Shown: piece after piece, positions 1 to 11,464 of the stretch | Numbering within the stretch: the stretch's first letter is position 1 | How the letters are laid out: every line of letters begins with the position of its first letter | NCBI GenBank assembly: GCA_922989275.2 | Contig: OV277861.1 | Coordinates: forward strand, 13,354,540 to 13,418,539 | Direction of reading: 5' to 3' | Origin: Gari tellinella | Taxonomy: Eukaryota; Mollusca; Bivalvia; Cardiida; Psammobiidae | DNA length: 64,000 nucleotides | The notes under the pieces: model-generated | Seen by the model: the letters and a program-made list of their open reading frames with translations, nothing else | What the model was told of the DNA's origin: nothing | Database searches by the model: none | Position numbers and translations under genes: made by a program

Positions 1-1013
1 GTAGATGCTTATGGTGGTAAAATGTTAAATACGTTTCGGCAAAAAGGTCAAAACAAACCCTCTAAGTGCAATGTTCTACATAAGTGCATATTTCTTATCT
101 ATATCCAAACTGTTTGCCTGTCTTAGAGTTGTCGAACATGGCACTTACAGGGTTACCGTAATTGGTGGTCATTTTAGATATTTTGGGACCAGATCTAAGT
201 AGCAACTCGACGTCTAATAAGATTCAAAAACTGTTCCAAACTAACATGAACATTAATTTATATTTGTAATAACCCCATTCCACTGGACGACGATAAGAAT
301 ATTGGGTAAATAATTAAGCGGTGGTATTTTTTCAGAGAGGACTTTAAATAAAGTCCACCTGCGAGATGCAATGGGTGGTCTGAATCTGTATTATTTGGAA
401 AGGTGAACATTTCATTCATATATTGTCGTCGAAAAGGAACATTCATACAGATCAAATAGTGAAACAGACTATAGACGTAGATTCTACACTAAAATTGACT
501 TGTCTTCGTCATCTGTGTTTATGACGTATGATTATGACATCACGTCGTGACTGCTTACTGTTTTCATAATGCAATGTATATGTACCATTAAACCCGTGTG
601 TAGCGACACCAATTAAGTCAAGTTTAACAATGATTTGTTCACCAAATTATTCCTTCTGACACTGTTTGGGAACAGTGCGAATTTAGAATGCAAACTTGTA
701 AAGGTTTTTGGGCTAGTGAAACTAGTTTTTAAAAATGATAAGCGGGAACTATTTCGATAGAGACAACTCAGATCGCGTGTCATCCAAAATAACTGACAGA
801 CGTACCAGCGCTAGATTTATTTGTAAAATATATTTGTACCGGGGTAACTTTTATATGTACACCAAAAACGGAGTACCATAACTTTTAGAGAACAAATTCA
901 CAAGGGTATTAGATCTAATATGTATTTAGGCTTTGCCTATGAACGGAAAAAAGCAAAATTATACTAATGAAAACGGAATAGATCTATCACCAGTGTGTAT
1001 CAGTTCGTTGTGT

Positions 1014-1077
1014 ATTCCAGATCACACTCGAGGCTACGCCTCTCGTGACTGAGATCTGGATTACACAACCGACTCGA
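1014..1077. repeat. Hairpin element
   Basis: Imperfect inverted repeat of about 25-bp arms (GTTGTGTATTCCAGATC and its complement) around a short GC-rich loop. It looks like a minimal foldback MITE. Confidence 0.6.
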
Positions 1078-1652
1078 ACTTTTATTTTATACCTAAATTT
1101 ATTGGGACAAGATCTATATGTTGTTAAACCAAATAATCAAATAGATCTATAAGCACCCGTGTATACAATGTTAAAAGTTAAATCTCCTCCGTACACCTAT
1201 AATGCAATCTGAAACTATTTTTGGAAGTCATATGACCAGTTGACCACCAATAATGACTTCATTATTTATATTGATGGCGTATTGGTAATCCGTTATTTTT
1301 ATCGGTTCGACTGAGAAGTAGATTTTTGTAAATAACGTTCATTTAAGCGTTTAAGGGTATGAATTGAACTGTTTGAAGCTTTGTCCTTTGGAGAAAATCA
1401 TTTCAAGTGAGTGTTGGGGGTTATTCATGCTTAAAATGGTTTAAAAATAGCACCGAAATCGGGAATTCCGAAACGTCACGCACAACTCTTCGTAAAAGCC
1501 GTGACGTCATCATCCAAGATGTCAGCCCCCATGTTTTGTAGTTGCCTAGTTTTGAGGAAATTATTCACGCGCAAATCAAACACTTTTCAAAGTATGTCAG
1601 TGATTGTGAATAAAATTGGAATACCTTTGATTTTATCATGCATTACTTAAGA

Positions 1653-1680
1653 ACGGAAAAAAGGCAAGCCTTTTTTCCGT
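1653..1680. repeat. Perfect 13-bp inverted repeat
   Basis: ACGGAAAAAAGGC and its exact complement are separated by two bases. It ends in a T run on either strand, so an RNA copy would form a stable stem. No gene adjoins it. Confidence 0.7.
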
Positions 1681-3264
1681 ATTAGTAGCTTTACAATGTG
1701 AAGTTACAGTATCGTTAGAAGTCATGCGGTTGTTTTAGTTTAAAGAGCCAACGTTTAAAAAAATACCATGGGCTTCGTTATTTGTAAAATGTGTGACTTA
1801 TCAATGTCATAGTATAGAGGGTAACTAGATTTGCATTTAAAGTTCTATCTCTTGAAATATAATAGAGCTGTTTGTAACGCTAAATACAATTCAAAACGCT
1901 ATTTAAAACCCATTTTGGACATCGATTAAGACGTTACAAACGTTAGTTCGGGCATCGTGCGCGACGTCTATAAAGGCTTTTTTGACAGTGTTATCAATTC
2001 ACACTTAGCAACTACAGTTTTGAATTCATTTTGATTATATTTGCCCACAGTATAATTATAGTGTTACGAAACAGGCGCAACAGAAAGACAAAGCCAGCAA
2101 CAAACTTTACAAACTTTATTAAAACAAAACTACAAGTTGAAGAAACACGTAAATACCTGTTAATGATAGTCTTAAAATTATCCTAATTCCTGTCCTTTTG
2201 AATATCAAAACACTGCACTTTTAATAGAAATTTCACACACTGTCAATAATCCAGAGATTCTATCTGTATCCAAACTATTAGCAAGTAAACGTCTAGTACA
2301 CTGATGACTGTCGAAAGCTCCAAGATAAAACAGTTAATTCTAAGTCTCTCTATATACACAGTTTTACCATTCTAGAAAGGTATTAGTGAGGGCGCCAACT
2401 CTCAAAAGACCCTTAATTAACGATGATTTGCAAGCGGAGATGCAGAAAATTTCTAATGGTATATTTGAATAGTATAGACCTTCCCGAGTTTGGAAAGACC
2501 GGATGCCAAGGCTGAAAGTGGTCAGGGACATTTTAACATGAACAGTCGTAGAATTTCTTGAAGATCATGTGATCAGTTGTTTACCATAAAATTACTATAT
2601 AGACTTTCAGGGGCATTCTGTCAACAAAATAAGATCGTGTGACTCAATTTGTTTACCAGTAAATATAAACTGCTAGAACATTCTATATGTTTCCATGTTC
2701 TCTGCTATTCCATGATCTTCTAGAATATTCTAAAACCTTCTAAATGTTCTAAGGATAGAATTACGCATTCTAAAGCATTTAAACAATAAGTAAACAACAA
2801 ATTCAAATGATAAACATGTTTACATAACAATAGAAGTATATAAGTTCATGAAAGATTGATTATGATTGAAATCGGATCATAGTGTTGAGAGTTATCCGCC
2901 CTTGGTATACTCAGATATGCTAAAACGACATTATTTCAGTATCATTTATGCTTTCAGAGCTCTATTTAGTGTCTACAAATTAGAATAGATTTTGACAAAA
3001 TTATATTTATTTGTCAGTGTGCGTATAATGTGCTGTTTGCGGTGCTCTCGTTTAAAGTTATGAAATTGTTTCTTAAATGGCCGACACACGATATTTTATC
3101 TCTATACTTAATCTATTATGCGCACCGATTCAACATCGACTTATAGTACCATAATTTACAAGTTTGTAAATTGAAAGATCGTATCCCAACATTGTTTGAA
3201 CTCACTGCCAATTCTTATAATGAGACGCAACATGATCAAACACTACATTTCCGATGATATCCGA

Positions 3265-4203
3265 CTATCTATACCTGCATTGTATTGCAAATGAAGTTAC
3301 TTAAGTAAATACCCGTACCTTCAGTACTTTTATCCAATGCAAAAACCTTGATATAACATACACTAACACATTATAGGGGTTTACATTGGAGACAAAATGT
3401 TGGTGCGTTGTCCGGAGGGATTTTGATAGGGAGAGAAATTGACGTACATTTGCGACAAAGGATTTACATTTTCGTAATATTTCGAAGGGGGTCATAATAT
3501 TATGGGGGGTCACTTTATTTCATGTCATACCTGAAATGAAGTGACCCCCTAGCATAGAGAGGGAGTAAATCTACTACTATTTATACCTGTATTGTATTGC
3601 AAATGAAGTTACATGTACTTAAGTAAATACCCGTACCTTCAGTACTTTTATCCAATGCAAAAACCTTGATATAACATACACTAACACATTATAGGGGTTT
3701 ACATTGGAGACAAAATTGTGGTGCGTTGTCCGGAGGGATTTTGATAGGGAGAGAAATTGACGTACATTTGCGACAAAGGATTTACATTTTCGTAATATTT
3801 CGAAGGGGGTCATAATATTATGGGGGGTCACTTTATTTCATGTCATACCTGAAATGAAGTGACCCCCTAGCATAGAGAGGGAGTCAATCTACTACTATCT
3901 ATACCTGTATTGTATTGCAAATGAAGTTACATGTACTTAAGTAAATACCCGTACCTTCAGTACTTTTATCCAATGCAAAACCTTGATATAACATACACTA
4001 ACACATTATAGGGGTTTACATTGGAGACAAAATGTTGGTGCGTTGTCCGGAGGGATTTTGATAGGGAGAGAAATTGACGTACATTTGCGACAAAGGATTT
4101 ACATTTTCGTAATATTTCGAAGGGGGTCATAATATTATGGGGGGTCACTTTATTTCATGTCATACCTGAAATGAAGTGACCCCTTAGCATAGAGGGGGAG
4201 TCA
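3265..4203. repeat. Three-copy 318-bp tandem repeat with internal hairpin
   Basis: Equivalent positions recur at 3301, 3619 and 3937, an exact 318-bp period. Copies differ by a few substitutions and a 6-bp indel in the first. Each unit carries an inverted repeat, GGGGTCACTTTATTTC paired with GAAATGAAGTGACCCC. The minus strand is open for 60-70 codons in each unit, but the three frames are just copies of the repeat, with no protein family recognised. Related GGGTCACT text continues to about 4300. Confidence 0.85.
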
Positions 4204-4564
4204 AACTATTTCAAAGTAGGGTCACTCTATTTCGGCAAAAAAGTCACTTTTTCTGAAATATTCCGACCGGGGGGTCACTATATTACGGGGGTCACTTTAT
4301 TTCACCGGCCCGTAAATTGCAGCGTCTCATGAAGGTCCACATTGTTCGCCATTAAGAAGCTGTATCTATTAACAGGTAATAGCACCATGGCGATAAATGA
4401 TCATTAAGCAGGGCGGAAGTGACGTAACCAGTGATTGACAATTTCTTCCCTACATTCATTCTGTAGATTTGGTAATCTGGCTATTCACAGAGATTTATGG
4501 TAGTTGTTTCTGAGTATCCATTTACTAAACAGTCCCAGAATTTATAATATTGATGTCGATTTGT

Positions 4565-4800
4565 TTTCGCTGCCGAATTGATCATGAGAGTCACCGTTTC
4601 AATGTCGTCTGCTTCAATTTTGTCGTCTTCAGGATCATTTCAAAGTTAGATTTCAGGTAGTATGACTTAAGAAAAATTGATATGAGTGTCAAACAATTTG
4701 GATCCTGATCAGACGCCGCGTTACGCGGCGTCTGCTTAGGATCCAAACTGTTTGCAAAGTCGCCTTTTGTGCTATAAGCAGTGAAAGAGTTAAGTAGACT
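4565..4800. mobile_element. Family I MITE with central palindrome
   Basis: The central palindrome at about 4693-4757 (AACAATTTGGATCCTGATCA ... GATCCAAACTGTTTGC) is flanked by text shared with 21899-22119, including GTCGTCTGCTT and GCAGTGAAAG. Its outer ends are degraded. It lies just 3' of the LRR gene on the minus strand. Confidence 0.6.
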
Positions 4801-4867
4801 AACTGAAAATAGGTATCTACTGGGCAGTGGATGTTATTTTTGGAGAATTTAGAACAGCGCCGTCTTC

Positions 4868-6235
4868 TCAAGGACAGCCTTGTAAGGTTGTGGAAATATA
4901 CTGTTTTATTGGAACACTGCGTTGATTTTCACAATTTCCATCAATTGTCCTGATTTTTGTAGCATTCAATGATTTTAAGTATGCCATATCACACGTGCAT
5001 TTGACATGATTTCCGGTTAGTCCAAAATAGCTTAGTTTCGATATTGATAGGACAGCTTGAGGCACGGTTGTTAACTTGGTATTTCGAAGGTCCACATCCC
5101 CTAGGAGGTGGTTGTTTGTAAAGGCTAGTGGAGCAACATACTCGATTGGGTTGTTGTAAAGTAGTAGATCATATAGGTTAGCTAGGCCTGTAAGATCATT
5201 GTCTTCTACTGTAACTATTTCATTAAATGTCAAATGTAACGTTCCAAGATGTTTCATCTTATTCACAGCAAATGGTATTTGAGATAAACGGTTGTTGTTT
5301 AAATCGAGAGTTACTATTTTATTGTGAAAGGGAACAGTTTTGGTATGAATGAACCTGATTTGGTTGTTATCAAGATATAAATTTGTAACGTTTGGAAAGG
5401 AATATAGTACATCGGGAAATGAGGTCAGTCTGTCATACCGCAAGTACAGTGATAACAAATTTACCAACTTATGTTGACACGGTTCAAACAAAGACGAGTT
5501 GCTCTCTAATTTAGTATTGTAGCTAAAACATAGGTAGTTGAGGTTTTTCAAATAACAAATAGCAGATGGTATTCGAGTAAGCTGAGAGTAGGACATAGTC
5601 AGACTAATCAAACTAGAATCCAATCCATCAAACGCATTTAATGGTACGTGGCTGAATGGTATGTACCTAATAGTAAGTGTTTGTAGATGGTTGAAATAAC
5701 GTAGTTCATATGGCCAGGACTGAAATGCACCCATGTCAAACAAAAAGGTATAAAGTGAATTGCTTAAACGGGAAGATACTGACGGATCTAACGATTTCAG
5801 AGGGTTGTTTTGTATGTTAAGAACATGTAAACTATTAATGGTAGCTAATGCTGATGGTAAACTTGTTAGATTGTTATTCTGCAGGGTTATAGAGTATGTT
5901 TTGTTTTCTACTCCTACAAATGCATTTCTACCAATGCTAGAGATTGTGTTGTCAAAAAGTCGAATATACAATTGTGTTGTGTTTATGTAGCTGAGGTTTT
6001 TAAAAGCATTGTCTGGAACTGTTGTTAGCGCGTTGCCATGTAGATCTACATGGAATGATGACACGTGGTCAGTTGAGTTGGTAGGGATAAACCTCGGCAC
6101 GTCCGTCAGCGATTGGAATTCACAGTACACATAGTTGTTACTATAACACGTGCATGGAGAGGGTGCAAGACACTTTCCATTACTCAGTATAAATCCAGTC
6201 GCTGTACTGGACAAAGCCATGGCTGCAATCGCCAA
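4868..6235 (-). CDS. Secreted leucine-rich-repeat protein, large 3' exon
   Basis: One open exon encodes about 455 residues ending at a TGA at 4868-4870. Order: hydrophobic start (LAIAAMALSSTATG), a cysteine-bearing LRRNT cap (KCLAPSPCTC...YCEF), about fifteen LRRs of the LxxLxLxxNxLTxxP type, and an LRRCT cap with CTCDMAYLKSLN and two later cysteines. No transmembrane segment follows, so the product is probably secreted. The exon begins right after a good 3' splice site (polypyrimidine run then CAG at 6236-6238, minus strand). The first in-frame ATG is at 6218-6220, but the hydrophobic run begins upstream of it. A short upstream exon therefore probably supplies the start codon and the first residues of the signal peptide; I could not locate it. 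Function is unknown; such LRR proteins are often recognition or adhesion molecules. Confidence 0.85.
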   Translation of the reverse strand: MAIAAMALSSTATGFILSNGKCLAPSPCTCYSNNYVYCEFQSLTDVPRFIPTNSTDHVSSFHVDLHGNALTTVPDNAFKNLSYINTTQLYIRLFDNTISSIGRNAFVGVENKTYSITLQNNNLTSLPSALATINSLHVLNIQNNPLKSLDPSVSSRLSNSLYTFLFDMGAFQSWPYELRYFNHLQTLTIRYIPFSHVPLNAFDGLDSSLISLTMSYSQLTRIPSAICYLKNLNYLCFSYNTKLESNSSLFEPCQHKLVNLLSLYLRYDRLTSFPDVLYSFPNVTNLYLDNNQIRFIHTKTVPFHNKIVTLDLNNNRLSQIPFAVNKMKHLGTLHLTFNEIVTVEDNDLTGLANLYDLLLYNNPIEYVAPLAFTNNHLLGDVDLRNTKLTTVPQAVLSISKLSYFGLTGNHVKCTCDMAYLKSLNATKIRTIDGNCENQRSVPIKQYISTTLQGCP

Positions 6236-6256
6236 CTGAAGAAAACGGAGAAATGA
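6236..6256 (-). promoter_or_regulatory. Predicted 3' splice site of the LRR exon
   Basis: Read on the minus strand, a 15-base pyrimidine-rich run (TTTCTCCGTTTTCTTCAG) ends directly at the open frame. This is the reason for placing the exon start at 6235. Confidence 0.65.
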
Positions 6257-8012
6257 GAGGTGTAAACTTATACAATTATAGTCTTAATTTTATATTATAT
6301 AATGAAAGGCATGAGAGGACAGATAGTGCTGGGTGATTAGAGGTTTTATTTATCTGAAATGGTGAATAACAAGGGATTTTTCTTCGAGTGTTTCTGGTTT
6401 GAAGCTTTTGTATATGAAGGTACTGTCAGAACTGGGCTGAAACATAAACAGACAGCAAACGATCTTAAGGCACACTCTTTCTTATCTTACATTTTTATGA
6501 CTGTATAAAGTGGAATAGTTTTCTTCAGTGGAGGAATAACTTAAAGGCGTAAAATACATATTTATGGGGTAATGGGTTAACAAACATCAGTATATATGGG
6601 GGGAATGGGTTAACTAACCTCAGCACAATTGGAATTATCTCCTGGGCAAGAAGAAATGACAAGACATACAGATAACTCTGACAATACCAATATTAAAGAT
6701 ATGTATAAATATGGGATAAGACATAATTACATAACTGTCAGAGGATCACTTACTGGTCCTGTTTCTATAAGTGTGAAGCACACTGAACCATTTCTAAACT
6801 TTAGCAGACAACATGTTCATCAGACACCACCAGTTCTGTTGGTCATTCACTGAGGTCAAATATTATGCAATAGCTGCAGTAGCATCTAGTAACTACTGGC
6901 TTACCCTTATTATACTTAAATGATGTTTGCTTAAAACCTACTGTATGTGAAAAATGTACAAAAAATAAATTAAGAAAATGTAAAGTATGTAAATGAGTGG
7001 CAAATAGTTTGGATCAAGATTAGATGCAGCATTTTGCAAATATTGCTCTGCATCGGTAAGTTCCGTATTTACGAAGATTCGTTAACTTCAGTTAATTTTT
7101 ACGAAAGAAAAGCATTATTGTAATATTATTAAATGCATTCTTTTAATTATTTAAATATGTTTAATTTGAGAAAACAACTACATTGTCTACAGATTACGCG
7201 GGTAAATTGTCCTGTGATAGATCTACTACGAACTATTTTTGGGGCTGTGCGGTAAAGTGTACACGCATACACCTTTAGGCCAAATCACCGCCTGGGCTCA
7301 GCGGAAAACAGCCGAATCACCCAATGATATAGAATTAAGAAGGGAAAGTAAAAAAGAATCGCTACGCAATCTGGTCGTAATTTTCAGAAATGGTATCTTA
7401 AGTGCTGGATTTCACATCCAGCACTAAAAACAACACAAACAAACAAATGAAGATACAGTCGAATCTCGTTACCTCGAGTCGAATTTACTCGTATTTCAAA
7501 GATAAAACGCGTCCTAGCCTCGTGAGTGGCTTAGCCATCGGCACGTTTAACTTTCAAATACGAGTACAGTAGAACCTCTCTATTACGACCACTAAAATGT
7601 GTCGAACATTAGTCGTTCAAAACAGGTGACTGCTTAAAGTAATGTGAAAATGAAACAGAAGGCTCCTACAGGAGGGGTTCTACTGTATGTTTAACTAAAG
7701 CCTCTTCGAGTTGTTGAAATTCATTTATGTTGTGTTGTATTGTCTGTACTTAACTCTTTCAACACCATTGACCTGTTTAAAATATACTCATTACATTTGT
7801 AAATAGTGTAGACCCGAATCAGAGAGACCCTATATTAACTCTTTCAATATTCTATACCTGTTTGAAATATACTCATTACATTTGTAAACTCTGTAAACCC
7901 TGATCAGAGGGCACCTACAGGAGTCTCTAATCATTGCCTACAACTGTTTGCTAATTTGGAACAGTAATTTAAACTACCCAGAATTTCAAATAGACTAGTT
8001 CGTGTTTTTGTA
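6239..8012. other. Non-coding stretch with MITE fragments
   Basis: It holds a 3' part of a family D element (about 6465-6580), a dispersed repeat shared with 35635-36380 (about 6640-7060), a small hairpin at 7404-7428, an internally deleted family E element (7567-7690), and two diverged copies of the family G repeat seen at 46320-46510 (7748-8010). No gene is seen. Confidence 0.6.
6640..7060 (+). repeat. Dispersed repeat, copy 1
   Basis: It shares about 400 bp of alignable text with 35960-36380. Both copies have an open frame containing MYKYG.RHNYITV and FSRQHV. Both end in a decayed family B palindrome. No protein family is recognised, so it is treated as a repeat rather than a gene. Confidence 0.6.
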
Positions 8013-9542
8013 ACTTGAGGGTGTATCAAACCCATAAGCAATTTTTTTAAAGTATCTAACTATTTTCTTTCATGTTTATTTTGAAAGAGCTGTTTATGAT
8101 AAATGAAAAAAAAGTAAAAAATAAAAAGCATACGTTGGTGTGCATTAGTTTGCACTATGGCGATTTGGAAAAGATGTGTCAAATTCATACCTTTTCCCTA
8201 ATTTGGTCAAATTTAAAGTTTAAGCTTCAGTAAAATCTACTTTAAATAAAAACAAACATGGTTATTTTGTTTTTCATTATGCATTTAATATATGTGGAAG
8301 CATTCTGACATAAAGAAACTAAATCAAGACCAAACAGGCACCAGATTTGATAAATATGAATCTGAATCAACAACATGGTTTTTATGGGTAATGATATTTA
8401 AAAAAAAAAAAAAATGAGAAATAGTAAAAAAATAAATATATCTAGTATCTGACTTTTGCTTATATTTTACCAGATGAAATTCCATACAAAGGCAATTCAA
8501 AATATGAAAAGAAATTAATAGGCTAGTGCTGAAAATGTTAAGGTGGTTCGCGGGTCAGCTTATTCTGTGTCAGAATTCTTTGAAACCTTGATTAAATTGA
8601 AATATTCCATATGGAGTGTGAAAAATCGTTAAAATAAAAAAAAGTTACAGTGCCGTTTTTTTCTGACAGGACCTTTTGTCGAGAAAAGCTCCTTTTTTAA
8701 TAAACAGGAATGTTTTCTTTATAGAATGATATAACTCAATAATTTCTGTACATTCAAGTAAACTGTACATATTGGGCAAACAAAAGTATTTCATGACATA
8801 TTTTCTTGAACTATCAATATTTCAAATTCTGAAAATCTCAAATTACAAAAAATCTAGCTGTTTAACATACACTAATTTTACTCTTCTTAAATAGATATAA
8901 CTTAATTTTACTAGTCACAAAAATTTAATGAAAATCTACAGTAGAATTTACATTTTATACATAATTTCTTGAAATTCTGACAAAATGTAAACACAAAACG
9001 AGTAAAACCTCCCTTGAGCTCAACTTTAAAATGCCGTCAGCTCTAAATAATACCAACTTCAACTTTTCAACTTTTATTATTTATTAAAGTGTCACATATA
9101 AAAGTTACATCATTCAATTACAATAAATATTTCTTGGTAAACTTTTATACTCGGCCTTAGTCGACCTATGAGACACTATTATCACAAAAAATCATGAATG
9201 TACATAATACAACAATAAATAATACCATTAGTCAAACATGTAATAGGGGACAGTTGAATACGGTAGCCTGTAGATCTTTAAAGGCAAGTAACTGCTTAAT
9301 GCATAACAAAGGTAATGCATAAAAGCTCCTTTAGAATCAATCTTTTAGCATTAGTTTTATCCTGTGTTAAGCTGCCATCTGTCATATAGGCTATACATCC
9401 TCACAAATTTAGCTGTCACTTGACTATACTTGCATCTGGTATTATTCATTATTACATGACTAAACATAGCCTGTCCTTTGATCTCTGCGCGTTATGAATT
9501 GACTAGTCACTAAAATCGGACAATTTGTTTAAAAAAAAGGTT

Positions 9543-9615
9543 TGAAGCGAGTGGGAATCGAACCTAGAACCTTTGGATTGCAAGTCAATCACCGTGCCAA
9601 CTGCGCTAACAGAGA
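9543..9615 (-). repeat. tRNA-like sequence, probably a SINE head
   Basis: On the minus strand an A-box-like TAGCGCAGTTGGC (9596-9608) precedes a B box GGTTCGATTCC (9553-9563). Acceptor and D stems do not pair, so this is not a working tRNA. A tRNA-derived SINE or old tRNA pseudogene fits. Confidence 0.5.
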
Positions 9616-9796
9616 AGACACTGAAGAAAATCAAACTTTTTCTTTATCTAAATTATCTACTATAAGCACGTGCCGCAAAGATGTTTTACAAACATACTTA
9701 CGCTAGCGTAACTCTACGATTGCGTAAGTTTTTACGTAACTCTGCGATGGAGCGTTTTACTAACATTTGCGCAGCTACGAACTTGCGTAAGTTCAA

Positions 9797-10390
9797 GCGT
9801 CTTCTTCTTCTTCTTCCGTTGTAAGGTCAGGAGTCAAAAAGACTGTAGTGTTGACCTGTGTTGAGTGATGGGACAGCCATCTCCCAGAGATTAAAAGACC
9901 CGTATATACAGTCTAAAACTATTTACATATTGCTGTCATCTACTCGATTTTGCGGAAGACGAAGCCACCTCTGATGAGACTGTCAAGGGCAGCTGCATAG
10001 TCCTCGCTGGTATTGGTGTTGGTGACCTGCGTTGGAAGCTGGTTCCACTCACTGGTCGTCCTAGCGTAAAACGACTGATAGTAGACAGTTGCTTGGGCAT
10101 CAAAATGTCGAAGCCTTCCCCTGCCTCTTGTACGGGAGTCCCCTGCACGAAGGGCGTCACCTGGGTCGATATCAACATCTCTGTGTTTGATCTTGGCAAG
10201 ATAGTTGAGTCGATGGATGCGTCTTGTCTGTTCCAGCGAGGGCCATCAGTGTCTTTATCATGTTTGTAACACAGCCTGGCGACCGGTCTTTGTAATCGTT
10301 ACAAACGTACCTGGCGCCTCGTCGTTGGACTCGGTCAAGCTGGTTAATGTCTGCTTCCAGATATGGGGCCCCATGCTGCCGATGTATAGT
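9797..10390 (-). pseudogene. 5'-truncated LINE, reverse transcriptase C-terminus and 3' tail
   Basis: The minus strand encodes the C-terminal segment that follows reverse transcriptase in non-LTR elements. It begins with YLEADINQLDRVQRRGARYV (about 10370-10300) and continues after a frameshift near 10236 with the WPSLEQ block, then an SEWNQLP block, to a TAG at 9940-9942. A short 3' region and a GAA microsatellite tail (about 9797-9815) close it. 5' truncation, a frameshift and a microsatellite tail are typical of a dead CR1/L2/Jockey-type LINE copy; the exact clade cannot be named by eye. Confidence 0.75.
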
Positions 10391-10759
10391 TGAGTGAGGG
10401 AACAACAAGTGGGTTGAAGCATCTGTTGCGTAACTTAACGCAAACAAAAAGCAGCCGTAAACTATGTGTAAAACTAGCAATCCTTACATATAAACGTCCC
10501 TTTTTGCATTTGTAACAGTAAGCTGTGACTATTTTGTGAGTTTGAAGGCTAGATATTTACCTATCTTTAAATTGTATATAAAAAAATTGACATTTACAAT
10601 CAAATAGGCGTTATTTTTCCGAATTTGTCCGTACTGAATGTCCCATATACATGTTACTTTTGATGAAGATATAATGTTAACATGTCTTTGCTGATCATCA
10701 TTACTGCAGCAATAAAAGTAAAACCGTGGTAATCAATTAATAGGTAGACAATAAATGTG

Positions 10760-10970
10760 AGGATCCAGATGAAGCTAACATCTGCAAACAATTTGGATTT
10801 AGATGAGATGCTGCGTAACACGGCGTCTAATCTGGATCCAAAGTGTTTGTCACTTATAATCATTTTTTCTTTTGTTTAAAAAATCATAAAAACTCATTTC
10901 GACTTTTTTCGCAGACGACATTCACATATTTGAAGCAGACGACAATTCAGCACAATAAAGGTTAAACTCA
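10760..10970. mobile_element. Family I/B palindromic MITE, degraded
   Basis: The central palindrome (GCAAACAATTTGG ... GATCCAAAGTGTTTG, about 10785-10855) has family I flanking text (CATTTCGAC, GCAGACGACA). It lies within insert A. Confidence 0.5.
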
Positions 10971-10987
10971 ATTTATAAAGATCAGCT

Positions 10988-11464
10988 TTAACCCATTACC
11001 CCATAAATACGCATTTTTCACCTTTTATTTATTCCTCCACTGAAGAAAATAGTACTGTATAAATATAAACTATCAGAAATATTTTTTACTCCCTAGCAGA
11101 CATTAACTTAATCCATTACCCCATAGCTTGTTTCTAATATTGTATACAGGAGAATACTAAAGCAGGTTGAAAGTAAAGCAGAATGCGCCTTAGGGCACAT
11201 TTTGCTTTACTTTCAGCCTGCTTTCAGCTACAGTTTTTTTAGGATATGGAAATTATTTGTAATGTTACATATTTATGACTGAATAAATTGGAATCATTTT
11301 CTTTAGTGTAGGAATAAATTAAAGGTGTAAAAAGGCTTATATATGGGGTAATGGGTTAAAACAGGTTGAAAGTTAAGCAGAAGGCACATTCTGCTTTACT
11401 TCCAACTGCTTTAAGTGGTCACGTATCTTCAATACTAGAAACAGTCTATGGGGTATTGGGTTAA
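10988..11464. mobile_element. Family D MITE interrupted by another D
   Basis: It starts TTAACCCATTACCCC and ends TATTGGGTTAA. Its two halves (10988-11107 and 11360-11464) are separated by a complete D element at the internal TTAA that precedes AGCAGG in intact copies. Confidence 0.8.
11108..11359. mobile_element. Family D MITE nested in D
   Basis: TTAATCCATTACCCCATAG to TATGGGGTAATGGGTTAA, about 250 bp. The GCAGGTTGAAAGTAAAGCAG palindrome is near the middle. It is flanked by TTAA on both sides. Confidence 0.85.

Larger units (their letters stand above)
1..3264. other. Left-edge non-coding stretch
   Basis: No convincing gene; open frames are short and lack splice or family support. It holds a hairpin at about 1014-1077 and a perfect 13-bp-arm inverted repeat at 1653-1680. 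The parts at about 1970-2040 and 2880-3030 resemble 13140-13400 (shared text around TTATCTGCCCTTGGTGTACTC), so they are pieces of the long K-type dispersed repeat. Confidence 0.6.

Noticed and set aside
3301..4148. Three near-identical 60-70-codon minus frames as a gene family
   Set aside because: They are the same segment of a 318-bp tandem repeat, with no start context or homology.
9543..9615. tRNA gene
   Set aside because: A and B boxes are present but acceptor and D stems cannot pair; called tRNA-like repeat instead.
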